64,000 nucleotides of DNA from a virus. This document shows positions 35,145-43,606 of the stretch, piece by piece (within the stretch, counting starts at the first letter, position 1; every line of letters starts with the position of its first letter). The notes beneath the pieces are model-generated. The model was given only the letters and a program-made list of their open reading frames with translations, was not told where the DNA came from and ran no database searches. The stretch spans positions 1 to 64,000 of IMG/VR virus record IMGVR_UViG_3300020477_001932; one strand, 5' to 3'. Both the position numbers and the translations under genes were made by a program.

Positions 35145-35608
35145 ATAAATATAATTATTATTATGACCAGTATTATAAAGATATAACAGAGATTGTTGAA
35201 AGACACGAAGCAACACCAAATTTGCACGTTGTCGGTGTTTATCGTGGTTCATTACCAATAGCTACTCATTTAAGCAATGCTCTTGAGTGTCCTATGAGTA
35301 TTATTAAATTTCAGTCGCGAGACGGTTCTGATGATAAAGCAGAATGGATGTTAAATTTAACAGATGATGAAAGCTTAAGGCCTGAAAAGTCTAAGCAGTT
35401 TTTTCCAACATTATTGGTTGTGGATGATGTTTATGATACTGGAAAAACTTTTAGGGCTATTAAAGAATTACCAGAGCTTAAACAAAATCCAGATTATCAT
35501 TGTATTGCATTGTTTGGTAATGAAAATAATGATGGTGTAACTTATATCCATGAGCAACTATATAGATGGATAGTGTATCCTTGGGAAAGAGTAGGAGGTG
35601 CTATGTGA
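35141..35608 (+). CDS. Phosphoribosyltransferase-like protein
   Basis: A 155-residue type I phosphoribosyltransferase: VVGVYRGSLPIATHLS near the start and the PRPP-binding loop LLVVDDVYDTGKTF at about 91-104. The size and motif resemble xanthine/guanine or hypoxanthine phosphoribosyltransferases. It lies between queE and queD with four-base overlaps on both sides, suggesting a role in purine or deazapurine handling. The substrate cannot be told from sequence. Confidence 0.8.
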   Translation: MNKYNYYYDQYYKDITEIVERHEATPNLHVVGVYRGSLPIATHLSNALECPMSIIKFQSRDGSDDKAEWMLNLTDDESLRPEKSKQFFPTLLVVDDVYDTGKTFRAIKELPELKQNPDYHCIALFGNENNDGVTYIHEQLYRWIVYPWERVGGAM

Positions 35609-36048
35609 AATATGAGAGTACGAAAACGTATGGTAATGATAGAGGTTTGAGTTGTTGTTTTCGTCAATGGAAAGCAACTAGTCATTGTAAATATTTACAT
35701 GGTTATAGTTTAGGTTTTAGATTTACATTTGAAACAGATGAATTAGATGGTAGAAATTGGGTTTATGATTTTGGTAATTGTAAATGGATTAAAGTGTTTC
35801 TTGAACAAACATTTGACCATAAGCTTTTAATAGATAAAAATGATCCTGATATAGAACATATATATAAAATACATGATGAAAATATGGCACAAGTTCTTAC
35901 AATGGATGGTGTTGGTTGTGAGAAGTTTGCTGAGTATGTTTATAATTATGTTTTACGACAAGTTCAAGAAGAAACAGGAGGACGAGTTAATTTGAAAAGT
36001 GTTGAGTGTTTTGAACATGGTTCAAATAGTGCAATATATTATGGTTAG
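35605..36048 (+). CDS. queD: 6-carboxytetrahydropterin synthase QueD
   Basis: A 147-residue protein of the PTPS/QueD family variant with LSCCFRQWKATSHCKYLHGYSL, VYDFGNCKWIK, FDHKLLID and VECFEHGSNSA. It makes 6-carboxytetrahydropterin from dihydroneopterin triphosphate, the FolE product, and feeds QueE. The zinc motif reads HGY rather than the usual HGH, as in a known divergent QueD branch. The start is GTG at 35605 behind AGGAGG, overlapping the previous stop by four bases. Confidence 0.86.
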   Translation: MKYESTKTYGNDRGLSCCFRQWKATSHCKYLHGYSLGFRFTFETDELDGRNWVYDFGNCKWIKVFLEQTFDHKLLIDKNDPDIEHIYKIHDENMAQVLTMDGVGCEKFAEYVYNYVLRQVQEETGGRVNLKSVECFEHGSNSAIYYG

Positions 36049-36065
36049 TGAGAGGAGCTTATATA

Positions 36066-36734
36066 ATGAAAATTTCAGAAAAGATAAAAAATGCATTAGA
36101 CAAGGGTTACTTAGCTAATGATACAATATATGATGTTATTAATGATGAAGATAGAATAGAGTTAATAGAAGAAGTTAAAGAGGCATTTCAAGGTGTATTG
36201 GATGCTTTAGTTATAGATACAAAGAATGACCACAATACACAAGAGACAGCAAAACGTGTAGCAAAAATGTTTGTCAATGAAATATTCCGTGGCAGATATT
36301 ATCCCCCGCCTTGTGTTACTGCATTTCCAAATGCAAAGCAGTATGACCAGATTTATATGTCTGGCCCCATAACAATCAATTCAACGTGTGCGCACCATTT
36401 CCAAGCTATTGCTGGAAAAGCATATGTTGGAATCTTTCCGGGAAAGAAAGTTATTGGATTATCCAAGTTTAATCGTATGGTTGATTGGGTTGCATCCAGA
36501 CCACAAATTCAAGAAGAAATGACAGAACAAATAGCAGATATGATACAAGAAGAAACTGAAGCAAAGGGTGTAGCTGTTATTGTTAAAGCAGAACATTTTT
36601 GTATGACGGCAAGAGGTGTTAAAGAACATGAAAGTGATATGGTAACATCTGTTGTGCGTGGTATTTTTCGTGATGAACCAGCAACAAAAGCTGAGTTCTT
36701 TTCTTTGTTAAGTAATATGAAAGGGATGCAATAA
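36066..36734 (+). CDS. folE: GTP cyclohydrolase I FolE
   Basis: A 222-residue protein with the complete active site: STCAHHFQAIAGKAYVGIFPG, GLSKFNRMVDW, RPQIQEEMTEQIADMI, and AEHFCMTARGVKEHES, including the zinc-binding Cys and His residues. It converts GTP to dihydroneopterin triphosphate, the first step of the deazaguanine pathway. The ATG at 36066 is preceded by GAGAGGAG. The stop overlaps the queC start by one base. Confidence 0.95.
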   Translation: MKISEKIKNALDKGYLANDTIYDVINDEDRIELIEEVKEAFQGVLDALVIDTKNDHNTQETAKRVAKMFVNEIFRGRYYPPPCVTAFPNAKQYDQIYMSGPITINSTCAHHFQAIAGKAYVGIFPGKKVIGLSKFNRMVDWVASRPQIQEEMTEQIADMIQEETEAKGVAVIVKAEHFCMTARGVKEHESDMVTSVVRGIFRDEPATKAEFFSLLSNMKGMQ

Positions 36735-37516
36735 TGGTAAACATGGTAACTAGTGGTAAACAAGAAGCTACTGGTAAATCTGTTTTATTATATTCTGGTG
36801 GCATGGATAGTTTGATGTTTGACTATTTAATGAAGCCTGATGTATTATTGTATATTCCGACTGGTAGTGAATACGAAATGATAGAAAGCAGTAAAATACG
36901 TTTACTTGGTAAATATGGTTATTTGGATGAAGATAAATTAGTTGTTTTACCTCGTGTTTTAAATTTAAGTAAGTTTGAACGTGATGATGCAATCGTTCCA
37001 AATCGTAACGCACATTTAATGTTGTTAGCTTCTATGTATGGTGAAGATTTGATTCTTGGAAGTGTTCAAGGTGATAGATCATTCGATAAGGATCCTATTT
37101 TTTATCAGAAAATGACAGACTTGTTAAATCATATGTGGAAAGAACAGCATTGGACTGAGGAACGTGTTTTTAAAGTTAGCTCTCCATATAAAGATAAAAC
37201 AAAGACGGAGATTGTTAAAGAGTATCTGGAAAAGGGTGGTAGTGCAGACGCATTACTACTTTCATGGAGTTGTTATGATCCACAATCAAGATATTTGTTA
37301 GACCCCGAAAGGGCTTGTGGATGGTGTAAACCATGTTTTCGTAAATGGATTTCACTTCATAATAACAATATAAGTATTCCAGAAGATTATTATGCAAACA
37401 ATCCATGGGAAGCACCATGGCTTGAAAAGTTAATTCCTTCTGTACTTGAAAAGAATTATCGAGGAAAAGAAGATTATGATTGGTGTGATGCCTTAACAAG
37501 TAAAGGAGTTTTATGA
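36734..37516 (+). CDS. queC: 7-cyano-7-deazaguanine (preQ0) synthase QueC
   Basis: A 260-residue PP-loop ATPase: VLLYSGGMDSLMF near residues 17-29, PNRNAHLM, and the zinc site SWSCYDPQ with RACGWCKPCFRKW near the end. It turns 7-carboxy-7-deazaguanine into preQ0 with ATP and ammonia. No amidotransferase domain is fused, so the product should be free preQ0. It follows folE and overlaps the transglycosylase gene by four bases. Confidence 0.94.
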   Translation: MVNMVTSGKQEATGKSVLLYSGGMDSLMFDYLMKPDVLLYIPTGSEYEMIESSKIRLLGKYGYLDEDKLVVLPRVLNLSKFERDDAIVPNRNAHLMLLASMYGEDLILGSVQGDRSFDKDPIFYQKMTDLLNHMWKEQHWTEERVFKVSSPYKDKTKTEIVKEYLEKGGSADALLLSWSCYDPQSRYLLDPERACGWCKPCFRKWISLHNNNISIPEDYYANNPWEAPWLEKLIPSVLEKNYRGKEDYDWCDALTSKGVL

Positions 37517-38763
37517 AAGACGCGATTTACATTCCAGCATATAGTGATGGTTTAATGAATTTACTGGAAAAAGATGATGCTGATGCAAGTGAAAAATATC
37601 AGTCAAGTTTTGATAAAAAGAAATCATTAAGAATATATAAGAAAGATAGTGATTCGTATTTTAAGAATTTCTTTATGTTAATCTCAGCTGGTACACAACA
37701 TAATAAAAAAGATTTTAGAAAAACTATTCAAGCAGAAGATGCAAAGATATTTGTTGATAGTGGAGGATACCAGTTAGCACATTCCACAGTTAATCATAAA
37801 AAGTACACAGATGATATAGCTTTGAAATGGTCTGAAGAAAATGGTGATATATTTCCAATTTTAGATAGGCCAACATTTACGCTTGGAATGATGAGAGATG
37901 GAAAACCAGTATCGCCATATAAAGATTATCAAGAATGTTTGGATTTGTCAGTAAATTCTGCAAAACATTATTCAGAAAATCGTACACGTTCAGATGCAAA
38001 AATCTTAAATGTTATACAGGGCCAAACGATACCACAAGTTAAGAAGTGGTATGATGAAATAAAGAAGTATGAGTTTGAGGGTTGGGCATATGGTGGTACA
38101 AGAGGCAATTTGGGTCGTATTGTTCCAGCAATATTGTTTTTAATTAATAACAAAGAATTTGATAGACCTAAGTGTGATTTATTTCATATATTTGGTGTAA
38201 CATCAAATGAAAGTATGATTTATTTTCAGTATCTTCAAATGTTACTAAATAAACATAATATTGATATGCAGATAACATATGATTCAACATACTGGAATCG
38301 TACTGTTGTTTTTGGTGGTTACTTTACAGAGGCTAGATATATTACTGGAACTGGTATGGCTTCTATGAATTGGCCTAATACAATTAGTTATGAAAATCTT
38401 TCAAAAGATTTTAAATTACCTTGTCATTGTCCTATATGTAAAGATTGCACAGATGTTTATTCTTTATTTAATCAATATAAGACAAATAAAGAGGGCAAAG
38501 AAGTGGTAGTTTTTAGAGATTTTAATATGACAATGGCATTTCATAATTTATATTTACAGTTAGAATATCTTGAAAATATTACAAGAATTTTAAAATCAGG
38601 CATGAAAGAGATTTATTTAGAGTTTTTTCCAAAGAAAATTTATGATAATTTAATCTTTTTAGAAGGAGTTTTTAATAATATGTCAAAAGATTGGGAAGGA
38701 GAGCTAAATAAACGATTTCTAAAGGCTGAGGATCTTAATACATTAGAGGGTTTTTTTGGATGA
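37513..38763 (+). CDS. dpdA: DNA 7-deazaguanine transglycosylase DpdA (TGT-like)
   Basis: A 416-residue TGT-fold protein: VDSGGYQLA at 81-89 (catalytic Asp82), LNVIQGQT near 165-172, EGWAYGGTRGN at 189-199, a second Asp in TYDSTYW (Asp257), and the zinc site CHCPICKDC at 304-312. Its sequence is far from host tRNA enzymes and it ends a complete preQ0 pathway, as with phage DpdA, which exchanges guanine in DNA for preQ0 or a derivative. The C-terminus LNTLEGFFG closely matches the DNA polymerase C-terminus SSLESFFG. No QueF, ArcS or other later enzyme is nearby. Confidence 0.85.
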   Translation: MKDAIYIPAYSDGLMNLLEKDDADASEKYQSSFDKKKSLRIYKKDSDSYFKNFFMLISAGTQHNKKDFRKTIQAEDAKIFVDSGGYQLAHSTVNHKKYTDDIALKWSEENGDIFPILDRPTFTLGMMRDGKPVSPYKDYQECLDLSVNSAKHYSENRTRSDAKILNVIQGQTIPQVKKWYDEIKKYEFEGWAYGGTRGNLGRIVPAILFLINNKEFDRPKCDLFHIFGVTSNESMIYFQYLQMLLNKHNIDMQITYDSTYWNRTVVFGGYFTEARYITGTGMASMNWPNTISYENLSKDFKLPCHCPICKDCTDVYSLFNQYKTNKEGKEVVVFRDFNMTMAFHNLYLQLEYLENITRILKSGMKEIYLEFFPKKIYDNLIFLEGVFNNMSKDWEGELNKRFLKAEDLNTLEGFFG

Positions 38764-38796
38764 TATGATTAATTTTTTTCGATACCTTGTGAGAGT

Positions 38797-38804
38797 TATA
38801 AATA
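38797..38804 (+). promoter_or_regulatory. Late promoter TATAAATA before 38825
   Basis: An exact TATAAATA 28 bases before the ATG at 38825, followed by AAAGGGGG as ribosome site. It also argues that the gene starts at 38825 rather than at an upstream in-frame codon. Confidence 0.7.
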
Positions 38805-38824
38805 ATTATGTAAAGGGGGTAACA

Positions 38825-39622
38825 ATGATGGAAGAAGAAAACAAACCAAAACGACCTAGTGATTGGGCTAAAGAAGAAAAGGCTAAACAACCAGAAAAAA
38901 AACCATTAGAAGAACAAAAGTTTGATAAAAATGGTAAGCTTTTTGTTAAACTTACTATGGATGATAGTGCATTGGTAGTTCGTGCTGACGGTTCTGTTGA
39001 GTTAATTAGCCATGACTTAGAAAACTCAGATGATGGTTATGTTGGTGATGTTGAAGATTTAAATAAAACTTTTTCTTTGGTGTTAGCATTAGCTTCTGCA
39101 TTAGAGAATGAAGATTTGTATAATCGTATATTCCATAACCTTAATATGACATTGATGAAAAAATGGGATAATATGCCTGATGATATTAAACAACAAATTG
39201 TAAAAAAGAGAAATAAAATTGATAACAGTCGAAATTCTCAAGAAGAGCTAGAAAAGAAGAAACGTGTTGAGGAATTTCGTAAACGAATGAACAAATATAA
39301 AGAAACTTTCTTAGATGATTTGGATGCAGAAAAAGAAAGACTGAAACAAGATATGCGTGATGAAGAAGATTTCCATAAACGGTATGGTAGAGATTTTGGT
39401 GCTGAACAAGAATATCCAGATCACTTAATGCCAGAAGATATTGATCCTTTTATGAATGGCCCAGGTGGAGATATGGAATCCAGACCAAGAAAAAAGATAA
39501 AGAAAAAGAAAGTTTCTTTGGATAGTCTAAGAGGTGTTGATTGGGACCCATACCATGAAACATTAAAAACTAAAAAGGGAAAATGGCGTTTAGATTATCC
39601 CCCTGATGATGAGGAGGAATAA
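38825..39622 (+). CDS. Hypothetical protein with ADGS domain, upstream of gene 62
   Basis: A 265-residue, highly charged protein. Residues about 28-105 match the domain at 28612: KLFVKLTMDDSALVVRADGS, then a Leu/Ala helix FSLVLALASALENEDLY. The middle is a Lys/Glu-rich coiled coil (KKKRVEEFRKRMNKYKETF), and the C-terminal part is Pro/Asp/Lys-rich. The upstream in-frame extension to 38756 covers the late promoter and is rejected. One base overlaps gene 62. Function unknown; two paralogues next to clamp genes suggest a link to clamp-dependent processes. Confidence 0.72.
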   Translation: MMEEENKPKRPSDWAKEEKAKQPEKKPLEEQKFDKNGKLFVKLTMDDSALVVRADGSVELISHDLENSDDGYVGDVEDLNKTFSLVLALASALENEDLYNRIFHNLNMTLMKKWDNMPDDIKQQIVKKRNKIDNSRNSQEELEKKKRVEEFRKRMNKYKETFLDDLDAEKERLKQDMRDEEDFHKRYGRDFGAEQEYPDHLMPEDIDPFMNGPGGDMESRPRKKIKKKKVSLDSLRGVDWDPYHETLKTKKGKWRLDYPPDDEEE

Positions 39623-39999
39623 TGAATCCGTTTGAGTATGCTAATGAGTTGATAACAAAAGATAAGTATGATGAAGAAGTACCAGATAGAAAAGATTATA
39701 AACCATTTCTGATTAATCGTACTTTATCATATCATAATGATTTAATACATTATGTCAATTATTTGAATCAATATCCAGATGTAAATGATAAACTGCATTA
39801 TGATTTTCTTAATTTGTCCATAGCAAAGAAAAAGAGACCTAAGAAATGGTGGGTCAAGGGCAAGAAGTATGAGAACATGGAAGTTATAAAAGAGTATTAT
39901 AAGTACAGTACAGATAAGGCAATTACAGCCTTGTCAGTTTTATCTGATAAAGATATTAAAAACATCAAAAATAAGCTCTTCAAGGGCGGAGGAAAGTAA
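39622..39999 (+). CDS. 62: Clamp loader small subunit gp62
   Basis: A 125-residue protein with MNPFEYANELI, PFLINRTLSYHNDLIHYVNYLN, YDFLNLSIAKKKRPKKWW and IKEYYKYSTDKAITALSVL, the conserved pattern of gp62 in marine T4-like phages, which is shorter than T4 gp62 (187). It partners with gp44 to load the clamp. It is separated from gene 44 by the nuclease and deazaguanine block, whereas in T4 44 and 62 are adjacent. Confidence 0.85.
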   Translation: MNPFEYANELITKDKYDEEVPDRKDYKPFLINRTLSYHNDLIHYVNYLNQYPDVNDKLHYDFLNLSIAKKKRPKKWWVKGKKYENMEVIKEYYKYSTDKAITALSVLSDKDIKNIKNKLFKGGGK

Positions 40000-40002
40000 T
40001 AT

Positions 40003-40010
40003 TATAAATA
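40003..40010 (+). promoter_or_regulatory. Late promoter TATAAATA before regA
   Basis: An exact TATAAATA right after gene 62 and 55 bases before the regA ATG. Its presence at a replication-control gene is unexpected, so it may act on downstream genes late in infection. Confidence 0.55.
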
Positions 40011-40064
40011 CTTATATAATGTATTATATTCTATAAAAACAGTTGATTTGAAAGGAACAGTACA

Positions 40065-40535
40065 ATGAATGATAATGTTAAGTGGTCAATCGAAGATATG
40101 ATAGAAGTTCGATTGAAAGAAGATGATGATTTTCTAAAAGTCAAAGAAACACTCACACGAATTGGAATAGCCTCGCGCAGAGAAAAAAAGTTATTTCAAT
40201 CTTGCCATATACTACACAAACAAGGTAAATATTATATTGTGCATTTTAAAGAGTTGTTTGCTCTTGATGGAAAGCCTACCAACATTTCTGAGAACGATAT
40301 TGAACGTAGAAATACCGTTGTAAATCTTTTGAACGAATGGGACTTGGTTGAGATCGTTGTACCTGAAAAGGCTCAACCAACTACTTCTATTCGACAAATG
40401 AAAATTCTTCCTTTTAGTGAAAAGGGTGAATGGGATTTACAAGCTAAATATACTATTGGTAATGTATCAATAAAAACAACTAAAGAACCTAAAGAAAAAT
40501 CTTTTGAAATAAATGATGATGATTTTGCAATATGA
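40065..40535 (+). CDS. regA: Translational repressor RegA
   Basis: A 156-residue protein whose residues about 10-105 match T4 RegA (122 residues): DDFLKVKETLTRIGIASRREKKLFQSCHILHKQGKYYIVHFKEL. RegA binds the start regions of early mRNAs and blocks ribosomes. Here the protein has an N-terminal extension of about ten residues and a C-terminal extension of about 45 residues absent from T4. AAAGGAA precedes the ATG. Confidence 0.92.
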   Translation: MNDNVKWSIEDMIEVRLKEDDDFLKVKETLTRIGIASRREKKLFQSCHILHKQGKYYIVHFKELFALDGKPTNISENDIERRNTVVNLLNEWDLVEIVVPEKAQPTTSIRQMKILPFSEKGEWDLQAKYTIGNVSIKTTKEPKEKSFEINDDDFAI

Positions 40536-40795
40536 AAATTCTTTTATTATGTAGTATTATTATTATTACTAGTTGTACTACTGCTAGTGAATTGGCTTTA
40601 AATACAGCAGCTGGTGTATTAGGTAATATGATTGATAGAAGGGTTGAAGATAAACTTGGTAATGATGCTGGTTTATCTGATGAAAAACTTGATGGTAAGA
40701 TAAGTAGAAAAAATGTTATTTTATGTAAACTAACTTTTATAGAAAATGAGGAGCGATATTATGAATGTGAAGATCGTGAAGATGATAAGCGGTGA
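40532..40795 (+). CDS. Small lipoprotein
   Basis: An 87-residue protein starting MKILLLCSIIIITSCTTASE, a signal peptide with lipobox Cys15. The mature part is polar with two later Cys residues. It overlaps regA by four bases and the next gene by 35 bases out of frame. Envelope location is likely; function unknown. Confidence 0.62.
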   Translation: MKILLLCSIIIITSCTTASELALNTAAGVLGNMIDRRVEDKLGNDAGLSDEKLDGKISRKNVILCKLTFIENEERYYECEDREDDKR

Positions 40796-41042
40796 AGAAA
40801 TTATAGGTGAATGGGACGATAAAGCAGGTATAATAAAAAATCCTGTTGTAATGATTCCCGTGGATAAAAATAAAATAGCTTTCCAACCATGGCTTCCATA
40901 TGCCGAAGATAAAGAATACAAATTAAAAGAAGCACAGATACACGTTGTAGCTAATCCTAGCTCTACGATTGTTAATGAATACAATCGTATGTTTGGCTCA
41001 GGTATAGTGGTTCCTACTGATGGTGGTGGGCTTATTGCTTAA
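40761..41042 (+). CDS. Conserved small phage protein (Lsm-like N-terminus)
   Basis: A 93-residue protein starting MNVKIVKMISGEEIIGEWDD, a pattern seen in small hypothetical proteins of marine T4-like phages next to gene 43 and reminiscent of an Sm-like strand-turn-strand. The ATG at 40761 has GAGGAG before it. It ends just before the gene 43 promoter. No enzymatic motif. Confidence 0.68.
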   Translation: MNVKIVKMISGEEIIGEWDDKAGIIKNPVVMIPVDKNKIAFQPWLPYAEDKEYKLKEAQIHVVANPSSTIVNEYNRMFGSGIVVPTDGGGLIA

Positions 41043-41050
41043 GCTTTTCC

Positions 41051-41079
41051 TTACATTACGAACCTTTTTTTGATATAAT
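41051..41079 (+). promoter_or_regulatory. Promoter of gene 43, near-leaderless type
   Basis: TTACAT, 17 bases, TATAAT, preceded by CTTTTCC. The expected start near 41086 leaves about three bases before the polymerase ATG at 41089, and no ribosome site fits. Confidence 0.8.
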
Positions 41080-41088
41080 ATATACACT

Positions 41089-43602
41089 ATGAAATTCTAT
41101 ACCTACGCAAGTCAAGTATTCAATAAAATCTATATTCGTGAAATAGATAATAAGGGTGAAGAATATTCTGAAACATTTGATTTCAAACCAACTCTTTATG
41201 TTCCAGCCCCAAAAGAAAAAGCAAATTTTAAAACATTAGATAATCGGCCTTTGGCTGATATAAAGTTTCCTTCAATAAAAGAGTGTAAAGATTTTATTGA
41301 CCAATATTCAGGTGTTACCAATTATAAGATTTTTGGTAATACAAATTATGTATTTCAGTTTTTATCTGAGCAATACGCTGATGATGTTCAATGGGATAAA
41401 TCCAAAATATTAATATATACTCTTGACATTGAGGTTGCTTCAGATGATGGCTTTCCAGATATTCGTTTGGCCAATGCACCAATAACAGCAATAACAGTTC
41501 ATAACAGCATTAACGATACATATTATGTTTTTGGTACTGGTGATTATATACCAGATAAAAATATTAAGTATTTTCGTTTAGATAATGAAGAAGAAATGAT
41601 GCAAGTTTTCTTGGATTGGTGGAAAGATAATCCGCCTCATATCATTACTGGATGGAATTGTAAATTCTTTGATATTCCATACATTGTCAATCGAATGAAA
41701 TATCTTGATATTGAAGCCAAGTATCTTTCACCAATTAAAAGAGTAGTCGATAAGAATGTAGTTATTGCAGGCCGTGATAATATGTATTATACGATTATCG
41801 GCATATCTACTCTGGATTATATTGATTTATATAAAAAATATACTTACAAGGCAAGAGAATCATATCGTCTGGATTATATAGGCCAAGTGGAGCTTGGCAT
41901 GGGAAAAATTACAGATGATGAAATGCAAGGGTATGATTTATATAAAACAGATTATCAAAAGTTTATAGAATATAATATAAAAGACGTTGAGATTGTTAAA
42001 AAACTAGACGATAAGATGAAATTATTGGATTTGGTCATAACTATAGCCTATGAATCCAAGATTAATTTTGAAGATGTATTTTCACCAGTTAAGACCTGGG
42101 AAACTATTATTTACAATTTCTTGAGAAAACAAAATATAGCTGTTCCACAGGAACGGCATAAGGGAGAAACAAAAGGTGGCATTGAGGGTGGATATGTAAA
42201 AGAACCTCATGTTGGTTTACATAAATGGGTAGTATCATTTGACTTAAATTCTCTTTATCCACATTTAATTCAGCAATACAATATCAGTCCAGAAATGATT
42301 TCAGATGATGAAGTTCTCAAGATAAAATATAAAGATGGAGTCAAAGGCTTACTGAATAAGCAATTAGATACAAAATATTTAAAAGAACATCAAATGACGT
42401 TGACTCCAAATGGTCAACATTTCTCAACAAAACGTCAAGGATTTCTTCCAAAGTTAATGAAATCTATGTATGATGAAAGAGTTATTTACAAAAAGAAAAT
42501 GCTTGAAGAAGAGCAGAGATTGGAGGATGGAAATTATAAAAATAAAGAAGAAGTTGTAAATAATATAGCAAAATTTAATAATGTCCAGATGGCTAAAAAG
42601 ATACTCTTAAATAGCGCCTATGGTGCATTGGCCAATCAGTATTTCTTGTATTATTCTCCTGAACAGGCAGAAGCCGTTACTATGTCTGGTCAGTTGTCGA
42701 TTAGATGGATCGAAAAGTATATAAATAAATTCATCAACGATTTACTCAAAACAGGAGATAGAGATTATGTTATCGCATCGGATACAGATAGCATTTATAT
42801 CACGTTTGATAAGTTGGTTAATGAAGTGTGGGGAGAGGGAGCTGAAACTGAGAAAGTTATCATGTTCTTGGATAAAATGTGCAAAGATAGGATTGAACCA
42901 TATATTGATGAGTGTTATAAAGTTCTTCATTCGTATGTAAATTCATACGAGCAGAAGATGGTGATGAAAAGAGAGTCGATAGCTGACAAAGGTATCTGGA
43001 CAGCTAAGAAACGATACATTTTAAATGTATATGATTCTGAGGGTGTAAGATACAAAGAACCTAAATTAAAGATAATGGGTATTGAGAGTGTCAGAAGTTC
43101 TACCCCTCAATGGTGTCGGGAGAACATACAATCGTTGATAAAGACAATTATCAATACAGATGAGCAGACAGTAATAAAAACTATTGAAGATTATAGAGAA
43201 ACTTTCAAGACTTTGAAGTTTAGTGATATTGCATTTCCAAGATCAGTCAAAGGCTTGAGTAAATATAAATCTTCAAAAGATATTTACATTAAAGCTACTC
43301 CAATTCATGTTCGGGGTACTTTATTGTATAACCATCATTTAAAGGAGAAAAACTTAGTAAAGAAATATCAATTAATCCGTGATGGAGAAAAGATTAAGTT
43401 TGCATATCTGAAAGAGCCAAACATACTCGGTGAGAATGTGATTGCTATTGCAACTGTCTTGCCGAGTGAGTTTGGTTTAGAGAAATATATAGATTATGAC
43501 TTACAATTCGATAAATCGTTTCTGCAGCCAATTAAGAATATATTGGATGTTATTGGATGGAAGTCAGAGAATATGAGTTCGTTAGAATCATTTTTTGGGT
43601 GA
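41089..43602 (+). CDS. 43: DNA polymerase gp43 (family B)
   Basis: An 837-residue family B polymerase. Exonuclease motifs: TLDIEVASDDGFPD (I), ITGWNCKFFDIPY (II), YNIKDVEIV (III). Polymerase motifs: SFDLNSLYPHLIQQYNISPE (A), KKILLNSAYGAL (B), IASDTDSIYI (C). Slightly shorter than T4 gp43 (898). The C-terminus SSLESFFG fits the clamp-binding peptide known for T4-like polymerases. Preceded by its own promoter with almost no leader; no intein or split. Confidence 0.97.
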   Translation: MKFYTYASQVFNKIYIREIDNKGEEYSETFDFKPTLYVPAPKEKANFKTLDNRPLADIKFPSIKECKDFIDQYSGVTNYKIFGNTNYVFQFLSEQYADDVQWDKSKILIYTLDIEVASDDGFPDIRLANAPITAITVHNSINDTYYVFGTGDYIPDKNIKYFRLDNEEEMMQVFLDWWKDNPPHIITGWNCKFFDIPYIVNRMKYLDIEAKYLSPIKRVVDKNVVIAGRDNMYYTIIGISTLDYIDLYKKYTYKARESYRLDYIGQVELGMGKITDDEMQGYDLYKTDYQKFIEYNIKDVEIVKKLDDKMKLLDLVITIAYESKINFEDVFSPVKTWETIIYNFLRKQNIAVPQERHKGETKGGIEGGYVKEPHVGLHKWVVSFDLNSLYPHLIQQYNISPEMISDDEVLKIKYKDGVKGLLNKQLDTKYLKEHQMTLTPNGQHFSTKRQGFLPKLMKSMYDERVIYKKKMLEEEQRLEDGNYKNKEEVVNNIAKFNNVQMAKKILLNSAYGALANQYFLYYSPEQAEAVTMSGQLSIRWIEKYINKFINDLLKTGDRDYVIASDTDSIYITFDKLVNEVWGEGAETEKVIMFLDKMCKDRIEPYIDECYKVLHSYVNSYEQKMVMKRESIADKGIWTAKKRYILNVYDSEGVRYKEPKLKIMGIESVRSSTPQWCRENIQSLIKTIINTDEQTVIKTIEDYRETFKTLKFSDIAFPRSVKGLSKYKSSKDIYIKATPIHVRGTLLYNHHLKEKNLVKKYQLIRDGEKIKFAYLKEPNILGENVIAIATVLPSEFGLEKYIDYDLQFDKSFLQPIKNILDVIGWKSENMSSLESFFG

Positions 43603-43606
43603 AGTT

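Noticed and set aside
35566-35604. Upstream start for queD inside the phosphoribosyltransferase gene
   Set aside because: AGGAGG is well spaced for the GTG at 35605 and the family N-terminus starts there.
38756-38824. N-terminal extension of the protein at 38825
   Set aside because: The extension overlaps a perfect late promoter and lacks a ribosome site, while AAAGGGGG precedes the ATG at 38825.
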